The position numbers and the translations under genes were made by a program. Positions 13,500-23,360 of a stretch of 64,000 nucleotides of DNA are shown here, one piece after another. Position 1 is the first letter of the stretch, and each line of letters opens with the position of its first letter. The DNA lies in assembly GCA_023333565.1 (NCBI GenBank), contig JAJKFH010000385.1:2418001-2482000 (forward strand), in the 5' to 3' direction. Below the pieces are notes generated by a model. It worked only from the letters and a program-made list of their open reading frames with translations. It did no database searches and had not been told where the DNA came from. This stretch comes from Puffinus mauretanicus (lineage: Eukaryota; Chordata; Aves; Procellariiformes; Procellariidae).

Positions 13500-13514
13500 G
13501 GGGGGGGGGGGGGG
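13500..13514 (+). repeat. 15-base G homopolymer
   Basis: An uninterrupted run of about 15 G residues is followed by TTGGG. It can form G-quadruplex structures and is a likely place for length variation or sequencing error. Confidence 0.85.
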
Positions 13515-13849
13515 TTGGGTGTGGGATAGAAGTGACCTTAGCAGCTTGATTTCAAACCCTGAAACTCTCCATCATCCTTAATGTTGCCCTTCAGCCTCCT
13601 CCTCCGCAACACAGGGGGCGGCTGCAGCCCCGGGGCTGTTTTGTACAGAGAGGTGGATGTTCAAGGCTGTGAAGGTTTGTTCCCCTTTCCCAGAAAGAGG
13701 ATTGCAAAACAGCAGGGAGAAATTCATGGTTTCACCCCAGATGGAGGGGGCCTCCCTTGAGGCAACCGACCTCAAGCCTGTCCAGCCAGGCTAGCCATAC
13801 CTACACCCCAGGCGTTACAGCTGTGAGTACAGCTGTAGTGGAGCTGTGG

Positions 13850-14480
13850 GGCTCTGAGAGCAGAGACCGGCGTTTCGGCAGCTGGTGCAAGAGCCGGGAC
13901 GCGGAACGCGTATGCCTTGCAGGAAAGTCGATCATCTGTGTAAAGCTGCGAACAGCCGCGGCTCTCAACGCCGCGGGGGAAAAAAACGCCTGGCAAGCAC
14001 GCTGGCTTGCTTGCCGTCCGGGTGGCGACGGGGATGCTTCGTGGGCAGGGGCCGGGCAGGGCGGCGGGGTTTCTGCGGACGCGCCCCGTGGCGTGGGGCG
14101 GCGCGCGGCGGGAGCGCGCGATGTGAGTGCCACCTGCTGGGCCGGGGAGCGGCGCGCGCCGCCATCGCCCCGCCACCAGCGCCCGACATCGCCCGCGACA
14201 TGCGCCCGACATCGCCCGATATCACCCGTGCTGTGCACCCACCGTTGCCCGCCACCGCCCACAATAAGCGCCCGCCATCACTCGCCATCGCCTGTGACGT
14301 GCGCCCGCCATCGCCTGCCATCACCCACCATCACCCACCATCGCCTGTGACGTGCGCCTGCCACCGCCTGCCACTGCCCGCCATCACCCCGTGCCTCCTG
14401 TGGCATGGTGGGCGGCAGATCTCCCCCCACTCGCCAGCGAGGCTGGCTGCCTGCGACCGGCATGGGCTACGGGGAACAGG
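13850..14480. promoter_or_regulatory. CpG island, possible promoter of an unseen transcript
   Basis: In contrast to the AT-rich surroundings, this segment is GC-rich with dense CpG dinucleotides (CGGCG, GACGCGGAACGCG, GGCGCGCGGCGGG and similar). Islands of this kind in vertebrates usually mark promoters. No TATA box or coding first exon was identified. Long frames are open on both strands (up to 242 codons, plus strand 13885-14613). They are Pro/Arg/Ala/His-rich, overlap in all frames and are explained by GC content and the embedded minisatellite rather than by selection on a protein. The transcript it may serve could be a lncRNA or a gene extending outside the window. Confidence 0.55.
14160..14398. 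repeat. GC-rich minisatellite (CGCCYGCCAT-like units)
   Basis: The stretch is built from variants of a roughly 10-base unit, CGCCCGCCAT, mixed with CACCCACCAT and GCCTGTGACGTGCGCC. A higher-order period of about 53 bases is visible: CGCCTGTGACGTGCGCC occurs at 14289 and again at 14342. Because 10 is not a multiple of 3, stop codons are avoided in all three frames, which generates several overlapping spurious open frames. Confidence 0.8.
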
Positions 14481-15399
14481 GTGGCAGGCCTGTCTGCAAA
14501 GCATGGGAACAACGCATTATCCGAAGGGGCAATGGTGGTGGAGATCTTGCCCCAAGCATGACGCCGGCACAGCTGTCTCCGGCATCCCAGCTCCAGTCCC
14601 TGCGAGGTCCTGAGCCTTCCTTGCCATGAATCCTCTATCGCATGAGCCACTCTGGTCCCTCTGCCAGTGCCCTCTGGCCGAGCTCAGTGCCATCTTCACA
14701 CCCATTGGCGTGCCCGCAGTTTATGCTGCTCAACTCTTGTTAGCTCTTGCAGGTGGCTTCAAGCTGATTTCAGAGCTTTGCCTGCAAACCTGCAGCATCT
14801 TAACCACCAGTAATTTAGATCTGAGCGAGACATCCATAGCGGACACCGCAGTTTGCCTCTCCCTGCAGAAAGCATCCCTTGCTCTCTGTTAGATTTATCA
14901 TCTTTGGCAGGAAGATGAGTTCTTCCATAAGCTTAAGCCTCCTCTCCAGAGGCAGTGAGGGGGCTCATCTTCCCAAAAAAGTCATTCATCAGTCCCTGGA
15001 CCTTGGCTGAAAGCATGCAGTCTCCCGCTAGCCCCACAAAGCTGTCTCTGTGGGGCATAAATATTCCCTCCTACAGCAATCAGCATCTGGGACCCGAGTG
15101 GCTGGCCGAGGCGAGAGTGGATCATTGGAGGGGATGGAGCAGCATGAGATAATCTCAGCTGTTTGTTCGTGTTGGAAAACTGCTGGAGAAATAATACCAC
15201 CATTCCGGTGCCAGCGGCCTGGTGTGACCTGCTTTGCTGCAAATGCTTGCATTTGGCTCACACTTTCAGCTTTTCTCCATCACACATTCATAAACTTCCA
15301 GGGGAAAAAGATTCAGATTATTTTCTGATGGATTTCACCATTATCTTCATACTGAGTTCACTGAGAAAAGGAAGCCCTTCAAGAAGGATCAAGAGGTGA
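14481..15399. other. No gene recognised downstream of CpG island
   Basis: GC content falls back over this stretch. Frames of up to 96 codons are open but show no domain. Nothing else was identified. Confidence 0.45.
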
Positions 15400-15850
15400 A
15401 GAATCCATAACTTCCCTTGGCCATTTGTTCCAAGGACTAATTACCCTCTCAGTTAAATTTTTATTACTGATTTCAAATTTGCATTTATCTCATTTTATCT
15501 ACAGTTCTGTCTTTTTCTTCCTCTTTTTTACTAGTTGGTAGAAACTAAATCACATATTTTCTCAGTCTTCTTTCTGATTAGCTAAACTGGCTGAGCCTAT
15601 TACAGTTGTCATGTAAGGAATATCTCTAGGGCTTTGGCAGTTTTTATTCTTTCCAATATATTCTCCAATTTTTCAACATCCATTCTGAAATCTGTATAAG
15701 TATATTCCAGTTTCAGTCTGATCAGGAAGACTGTGAACAGAGGAAAATCCCAAGACCCATGGCTCCTGCGTTGACATATTTAGACATATCTATGACCATA
15801 TTGGCCCTTTTCTTGAAGATTCACACTGAAAGCTTATACTTCTTTCTTTT
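15400..15850 (-). mobile_element. Ancient CR1/L3-like LINE 3' relic, minus strand
   Basis: The plus-strand text follows the layout of the complement of an old CR1/L3 3' end. It has a CCTTGG...TTGTTCCAAGGACTAATTACC block, a CAGTTAAATTTTTATTACTGATTTC block and a TTAGCTAAACTGGCTGAGCC block. These match the complements of segments coding for the C-terminal part of the reverse-transcriptase ORF in other CR1s. It is highly diverged and has no open frame. The assignment rests on block order only. Confidence 0.45.
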
Positions 15851-18800
15851 CTGCTTTCCAGCACTCTTGCTGTTTTTTCTGCAACCATTGCCTACATTTC
15901 TTCTTCTTGACATACTACTTTCACTTGATTTTAATAAAAGTCAATTGATTTGAAAAGACACGGCTTAAGAAATGATATTTTTTGCCCTATAAACATTACT
16001 TTTTACCACAAGAAACACCCTATTTGATGGTAATTCCCAATGACAGCTACTTTATGAGATTTGCGGTGGTAATATGTGAAGTCAATATGTGTACATTTCA
16101 AGTAGACGTGAGCATATTTTCTATCCTCGTTGTCAGAGGTTGAGGGCTGAGGCACAGCAGCGGTCTAACAATTTACAGCATGATGAGCTTTGATGACTAG
16201 CTGTGTGCATGTCCTTAGCCCATAGCAAACATGAGATAAAGCATTTCAACTCAAACTTCAGTAAAAGATGTGCACATCACTTTGCATGTGTACTTTTAAG
16301 CCACAGGGAATTCATTCAATAATTCCGTAACCCATGAGAAGTCACTTATTTGTCTGAGTCCTGAGTTAGGGATGTGGTCTCGGAAGCTGTTCCCTTAGCA
16401 CATCTCCAGGACTCTATTTTCTCTGGAACCACCAATGTGAAATAACCAAATAGCACAAGAGTTATTAAAAATAGAGAGAAAATGTATTTGAAAAGAGGTA
16501 AAAAAGAAGTTTTGAATAACATCCACATTTCAAGAGAAGTGAATTGCTTACATCTGTCTCTTTGGCCATTTTTTTGTCAGGTCTGCCAATAACTTCTGTT
16601 ATCTAGACAGAGATAATCTCTGTGTTGTGGCCAGAGATCTTCCTTTTCAAATCTATGCTATCCACAGAGGCTGCTTCTGCTTTTCAAGCCAGTTTTCTCC
16701 AGTTATTTACACACCGAGTATTTGTGGCAAAGTTTAACTATTTCCAAGAGGGGTATATAAAACTGCCCTATGCCTGCAGAGGTGATTCACTTTATTGGAA
16801 TAATGGCACACACTCCTGGGAATTAACTAGGTTGATTTCAGATTAAATTAATTAAAGCTGCACAAAAAAAAAATGTAGATGAGTGCTAAAATATCCCACT
16901 GAGATTTTAAAGACTCTTAACAATGATTAACTGCTATCTTAAAACCACTTAACTACTCAGTTCTGAGACCTTACCCTACAGATCCTTCTCCGTACAGAAG
17001 ACAAGTACCCAAACCTCCACCTTCAATCCCCTCTTTTTATTAATCTTCCCTCCAAGCACCTTTTGGAATATATATGAATGGTAGTTTCAGACCATCTGTA
17101 ATGATCTTGCTCTTCATCAGAGTTCCCGTATGCATCCTTCCACCGTACTTTGAGATAAATGCGTGTTGCAAGTCACTTGTAAATAAAATAAGGCAGCAGA
17201 GGTGAAATTGAGAGCTTGGGGCAAAGGATATGCTCTGGTGCTCACCTTGGTAGGACATTTCTTCCCAGTAATAGGAATTAAAGCTGGCATGTGAAAGCTT
17301 TCTCCTTGGAGAGAACTAGATCAATTCTTTCTTGTTCTGAGTAGAATTTCTTGTTACATTAGTCCAGCTGCTTGGCAGTTTTGCCAACTTTGCTACAGTC
17401 AGCCCAAGGCTGTGGGCATAGGTGAGGATAGGGGCAGCAACACGTTGCTTGCTTCTGTTGAGTGCGCCCTGACTTCATTGCTACGTACAAGAAGATTCTC
17501 TACAGCTACCTGTAAGACCAATTTTGAGGAGAAAATGCCACTCTACTTAGGAAAGTAACAAAACTGCCACTGACCTCCGGGAAACCGAGTCTTCTTGTTT
17601 CTCAACATCAGTGCCATCAACTAGTTCAAATTTCTTCATTACTGAGAACCTTTTAATATTGTCCTATGGGGACACGGATATTTCTGCTTTACGTCCTGCT
17701 TGCACTTTTCCTCAAGTAATCATTTTTCTGTCTCTTCCTTTTCTTCCTTTTTGTGTATGTGTTGGGGTAATCTACCAAGCTTATGGCTATAAATAGTAGT
17801 GTTTGAACCTTTCTAATTGTCTTAATCCTGATTCCCAGGGGTCCCTGTATGCACATAGCACATTGACCCAAGAAGTTTAATCTAAATTGGATGTATTGCA
17901 TCTTTCAATACCTTTTGATAAAGCTGACCATGCCTGGAGCTGCCAAAGGTGGGGCAGCTTTGCGGGGTGACTCCTAGCAGGGTGAGATCCGGGAGAAAGG
18001 AGCCATCCTGATGCTGAACGCTCTGCATTTTTGACTACTTGGAAGTATTAAGCAACCTGACAGCTTGTCCATAATTAAAAGGTTTACTAAGATAGCTCTG
18101 TGATAGAGCGACTGCAACGCTGAGACGCAGCAGCACTTTTTTTTTGCTGCTATCATTTATATTAACTCCCAGAGGAAAATCAGTTGTGCTAATTAGGACT
18201 TGTAAGTCTAAATGTCAATATCTAACTGCAGAGTACAGAGGAAAAAGCTCTTCAGGAATAATGTCTTCGCTGTACAGACAAACACACAGCAAAACATTTA
18301 TGCAAAAGGTTAGTCTGAAGCCAGTGGAAGGGCAGAAACCAACCATTTTAGAAATACCTTTGTTAACATTTGGCTGTTGTAGAAATGAATTTTGGACATT
18401 GTCTTCTCTTGAACAAATACTCATTATTTGTTCTTCATTTCAAAATATCCTGCAGTAAATCTGAGTCTGTGTTGTTTATATCAGCAGAGAAGAAAAAACG
18501 AAAGAGAGAGGTAAAAGACATCTTAACTAATTCAAATCTTAAAGGTTAGACATTGAAGAATACAGATATTTGCCTTTTTTTCTCCCTGAACTCTTTACCT
18601 TTCCATCCAATTGAGATATAAAATAAATTACTTAAGAATAGTAAGATAAAAATAACTTCTGGTAAACTGCATTTTTGTGAAGTGGTTGGTTAGAAAAATA
18701 TTGACGTTTAAACAACTGTAGAAAGAAAATCAATAATGAATGCAGCAGTTTGGAGGAAATTCTTTAAAAATAGAATTCCTTTTGATGTCCATAGCAAAGG

Positions 18801-20700
18801 AAAAAAATCAGTGATATTATTACCTATCCAAAATAGCCAACCTATAGCTGGTTTCTTTTGTTTGATTAAATATGATCTTGCTCAAGTTATGTGTCCTTTA
18901 TTTGATACGACATAGCTTTAAATCAGTATGTATAAATTGTGACACATCAGCCAAGCATGGGGAGCACTGTTTAAAAACAGCAGCAACTAAGGCCCAGGAA
19001 ACATGGTGAACTACAACGTGCACAGACCCCCCCCCAGAAGCTCTGCAGCACTATATTCACCTACAGACCTGAAAAATAACTGTGACCTGCAGATTATTTG
19101 TAACTTATTTACTGTAAAGACTCATGCAACTAGATCAAATGTTCCTTTAGTATTACGAAATTTGGGATATAGATTTCTTGAAACATGCCTCACGTCCATG
19201 AGTCTGCTCCTCATGCACACCCTTCACTGCTCACTGAATCCAGGCTCGCACCTGCGTTGGCCTCAGCCATTAATTTTCTCCAGTCAAGCATACAAAATCT
19301 GCTGACCCCAGTTTGGATATGCTTTAATTCAAGGTGGATTTACCACAGTGAAGAACCTGGCAATATAGTAATATAAACCTTCTCAGCTCACTGGGAGTAT
19401 CCTAGTGTGTCTCAACAGATAACACGCCTGGACACTCAAGGGGTGCAAAGCCAGCCAGGTTATAGTAACATATGTTGTACTTTGTTGTCCATCCTAATCT
19501 AGGTTAACCTAGATATTCAAAACTAGGTATCTGTCATACAAGCGAGAACTGAGTTATGACTTACCCTTATCTTCCACCTGAAAATTGTCAAGCACTGTAG
19601 GAAAGGTCTGTGTTAGAGCATTTGATTCTCAAGAAAAATACTCAGTTGAAATCTGTATTTATTTGTAACCGTGACCTAACAAATCTATAACCTGGCAGAC
19701 AGAAGTTTGTTGTAACAATTTGGGCCCTAGCAGGCCCAGTTGGAATGATCTAGTAACAAATATTTTCTTGACAAAATAGAAGCATTCTATGGTGAAAATA
19801 CCAACTTCCTTAAAAAATAGAATTGTTTTTCTACTGAGCAAAAATGAAAATGAAATATTGGGTTTCAGGTTGGCTTGGACAAAATTGTTTTGTTAACCAA
19901 CAGCGTGTTCCAGCATCCATGCCCAGGACCCACAGCTGCCGACGTGCAGGCAGTAGTTCTGGCCGCGGATGCCAGCACTCTGTCCCAGGGGAGAAGGGAG
20001 GTGTTTAATTCCACAGAGAAAGCATGGTGTCGGACATGGTGTTCTCGCTGTTGTTCCTGTTGGCTAGCTTGTGGTCTCTCCACCTCCTTCCTCCTCTGTC
20101 CAAAGCTGTCAATCCTATTCTGGGCTCCCGGGATCTTCCCAGCCCAAGTGTCCAGTGCCCAAGCAACTCCCTTGGGTTTCTAAATTCCTCCCTCTGAATG
20201 GGGCTTTCCTTGCCAACCTGCATCCAAATCTCCCCATCTTTCCACCCTGTTTACTTACCCCAGGTTTTAACCTATCATTTTTGCTCTTGCTCAATTTCCT
20301 GCTTGTACTTCTGCTCTTCCCTTGGCTGGTACTCTATTCAGCGCCTTCTGGGCATAGTAATTTCCTCATTTGTATTGACAGTCCTGCAGCCAGCTTTGTA
20401 CGTCGGAAAGCTTTATCCCCTGTATGCACATGCCTTCTTCCAGGCCATCAGTACGCAGTGGAGGTGGTCTAGCCAGCAATACTAATCCCTGGGTAACCAA
20501 AGCTGGCATTCAGCCTGTCAGAACTTAAAGGACAGAAGACTCTTGAGGAGAGAGCTGACAACAGCAGAAAGGGAAAGACTGGAGAACTAAAACATCTCTT
20601 GAAAATACAAGGGAGAAAAAAATGGAAAAACAAGAGTGAGAGAATCAGTGGTTTCAAATTGCCTTTGATACCATGGCATGAAAATCTAAAATAAAAAAGT
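15851..20700. other. No gene recognised, 4.8 kb
   Basis: AT-rich sequence without recognised exons or repeats. A run of nine C residues lies near 19027. Frames of up to 133 codons (20071-20472) have no recognisable domain. Confidence 0.5.
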
Positions 20701-21997
20701 CATGGAATCATAGAATTGTTTGGGTTGGAAGGGACCTTTAAAGGTCATCTAGTCCAACTCCCCTGCAGTGGGCAGGGACATCTGCAACTCGATCAGGTTG
20801 CTCAGAGCCCCATCCAACCTGACCTTGAATGTTTCCAGGGATGGGGCATCTACCACCTCTCTGGGCAACCTGGTCCAGTGTTTCACCACCCTCATTGGAA
20901 AATATTTCTTCTTTACATCTAGTCTAAATCTACCCTCTTTTAGTTTAAAGCCATTACCCCTTGTCCTATCACAACAGACCCTGCTAAAAAGTTTGTCCCC
21001 ATCTTTCTTATAAGCCTCCTTTAAGTACTGAAAGGCCGCAATAAGGTCTCCCCAAAGCCTTCTCTTCTCCAGGCTGAACAACCCCAATTCTCTCAGCCTT
21101 TCTCCATAGGAGGAGGTGTTCCATCCCCCTGATCATTTTTGTGGCCCTCCTCTGGACCCGCTCCAACAGGTCCATGTCCTTCTTGTGCTGAGGACTCCAG
21201 AGCTGGACGCAGTACTCCAGGTGGGGTCTCACCAGAGCAGAGTAGAGGGGCAGAATCACCTCCCTCGACCTGCTGGCCACGCTTCTTTTGATGCAGCCCA
21301 GGATACGGTTGGCCTTCTGGGCTGTGAGCGCACATTGCCGGCTCATGTCCAGCTTTTCTTCCACCAGTACCCCCAGGTGGGCAGGGCTGCTCTCAATCCC
21401 TTCATCCCCCAGCCTGTATTGATACCGGGGGTTGCCCTGACCCAGGTGCATGATCCCGCACTTGGGCTTGTTGAACCTCATGAGGTTCACACAGGCCCAC
21501 TTCTCGAACTTGTCCAGGTCCCTCTGGATGGCATCCCATCCCTCAGGCATGTCGACCGCACCACTCAGCTTGGTGTTGCCTGCAAACTTGCTGAGGGTGC
21601 ACTCGATCCCACTGTCTACGTCATTGATGAAGATATTAAACAGTACCGGTCCCAATACGGACCCCTGTGGGACACCACTTGTCACTGATCTCCATTTGGA
21701 CATTGAGCCGTTGACCAATACCCTCCAGATGTGACCATCCAACCAATTCCTCATCCACCAGACAGTCCACCCATCAAATCCATACCTCTCCTGTTTAGAG
21801 AGAAGGATGTTGTGGGGGACCGTGTCAAAGGCCTTACAGAGGTCCAGATAGACAACATCTGTAGCCCTTCCCATGTCCACTGATGTAGTCACTCCATCAT
21901 AGAAGGCCACTAGGTTGGTCAGGCAGGACTTGCTCTTGGTGAAGCCATGCTGGCTGTCTCGAATCACCTCCCTGTCCTCCATGAGCCTTAGCATAGC
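20701..21997 (-). mobile_element. CR1 LINE copy 2, 5'-truncated, minus strand
   Basis: The 3' end has CATGGAATCATAGAATTG and the adjacent GGTTGGAAGGGACC block seen on the plus strand of many CR1 3' termini. About 1.3 kb is retained: the 3' UTR and the C-terminal two-thirds of the reverse transcriptase. It differs from copies 1, 3 and 4 throughout (for example [11 protein letters not shown] against [11 protein letters not shown]), so it is a separate and probably older subfamily. Homology stops near 21997, within the reverse-transcriptase N-terminal half. Confidence 0.95.
20749..21994 (-). pseudogene. CR1 copy 2 reverse-transcriptase remnant, catalytically dead
   Basis: Two frames together cover the remnant: 328 codons from 21994 to 21008, then the C-terminal 112 codons in another frame (21087 to 20749), separated by a frameshift near 21090. 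Conserved boxes are YLDLCKAFD (residues 49-57, motif A), GVPQGSVLG (about 107-115) and a motif-C position that reads FAGN at 137-140, where active CR1 reverse transcriptases have FADD. Both metal-binding aspartates are thus replaced. The frame has no N-terminal fingers region because of the 5' truncation. Confidence 0.9.
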
Positions 21998-22944
21998 TAA
22001 TAAAATAATACCGGTTTATCTTTCCAGCTTCCCTGATGCAGAGGATCAAAATGGTGAGACATTTCCTACTGTGGTGACACTTCGTCTTTTGGATATACAC
22101 CTCTTTAATCAGCTTGAGACTCCCCAGTTTAGGAAGATATTGAAGGTTTCTGAAGATCTTTCTGGCCTCAGACAAAGTCACTGTTGCCAAAATAATATCT
22201 CGTACCCACAAATAATGTCAGCACATGGACTTTCAGACTGCAGCAAATGTGTAAAAAATTAAGCTAGTTTAACCCTCTGCATTGAGGCTATCCTAATTCC
22301 AATTGTTTTGCATTTGCGATGGGTTAAAATGCACATGCAGCTGCTGTGATGAGGATGACGTGGAGTGCATTACCCATGGTATGCCATTTCCATGGGTGCA
22401 CTTGCTGTCTTTCTGAGGGTCTACAGGCACCTGGTCCAGGCTTTCTAGACCCGATGGGAATTTTTTCCTTGATGTGAATGGTCCTTGGGATCAGTCTCGT
22501 AATGACAAAAGAGGCCACCTTCTGGCTAATTATCCCCTTGCCAAAATACTTATTATCTTCCTATTCCAAATACGAAATCACTGGGATGGGAGACTGCTTC
22601 AGATGCTAACATGATTAATAATATCACTAAATGACTTCTGCACACTTCTGCTCTGCAAGCACTGTGCTGCCGATACTGGTCAATAACAGACTATCACAAA
22701 ATAAATAAATGATATTTGCACGTGGTAAGCTCCAGGTCCAGACTGAAGAGTAGAGCAAGTAATTACAGAGGAAAAAAATTTCTCCTTTAGATGGTTTTTA
22801 GGAGCATGAGGGATAAGTCAACTCTGACAGGACTGATTTAGCAGGTATCCAGTGGACTTCAGTAGAGGAGGAATATTATCCCTCCCACCTCCGGGCTGGT
22901 GGTAGAATTTTAACAAGGGGTTCCTAAGAGACCCCTCAAAGCAC
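21998..22944. other. No gene recognised
   Basis: AT-rich sequence between two LINE remnants. No domain, RNA gene or clear repeat was identified. Its last 250 bases might belong to the LINE relic that follows, but I could not align them. Confidence 0.4.
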
Positions 22945-23360
22945 ATCACTGCATGTAATTCATTAGCTCAGCTGCACCTGAGGTCTTGGATTTTCTGGAC
23001 AGGGTGTGCTTCTGCAAAGTGACTATAAAAAATAGAGACCATGCTCAAGCTCAAATCTCCAGAGGAAGTCCAGATGGCTATTCTAAAAATGCAATCAAAA
23101 AAGGCCTCTGGCCTTGATGGTTTGTAGACTGATTTTAATAAGAATTACCAGAGCATTTTCTCTCCCAAATTGGGAGAGGATTTTTCAGTACTGAAATAAC
23201 AATCTGTCACTCAATTAAAATTTGTTTGTGCCATAAACCACGTGGAACTCAAATGGTAAAGGATAGAAAGTGCCACTGACAACCCAATTTGTCAATGTTC
23301 TTCTTTGGTTTTGGTTTAACCTCATATCTTTGCTCTAACCTCTTTTTAAAAATCTGAATA
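22945..23360 (+). mobile_element. Degraded LINE resembling the L1/Tx1 clade
   Basis: Conceptual translation on the plus strand, across several stops and at least one frame change, gives blocks typical of the N-terminal reverse-transcriptase region of L1-clade LINEs. From 22983 there is LDFLDRV. From 23059 there is SPEEVQMAILKMQSKKASGLDG, followed by a stop and TDFNKNY. This parallels the family pattern of an EE(I/V)..AI block, then a K-x-PGPDG-F..EFYK block. Farther on, near 23250-23350, KD....C..QP..LS and a terminal L-K-I fall at about the spacing of the YRPISL block. CR1 elements have a different sequence here (SMGPDGIHPRVL). The fragment is short, old and non-functional, and clade assignment is tentative. 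Confidence 0.45.

Noticed and set aside
13885..14613. 242-codon plus-strand frame and overlapping 197-codon frame (13757-14350) as a gene
   Set aside because: Frames are open on both strands at once, are Pro/Arg/His-rich and follow the CpG island and a 10-bp repeat that removes stops in every frame. No domain is seen.
20071..20472. 133-codon plus-strand frame
   Set aside because: Hydrophobic, Pro/Leu-rich translation of a C/T-rich stretch with a second overlapping open frame. No family similarity seen.
21116..21688. 190-codon plus-strand frame
   Set aside because: Antisense of the CR1 copy 2 reverse-transcriptase frame.
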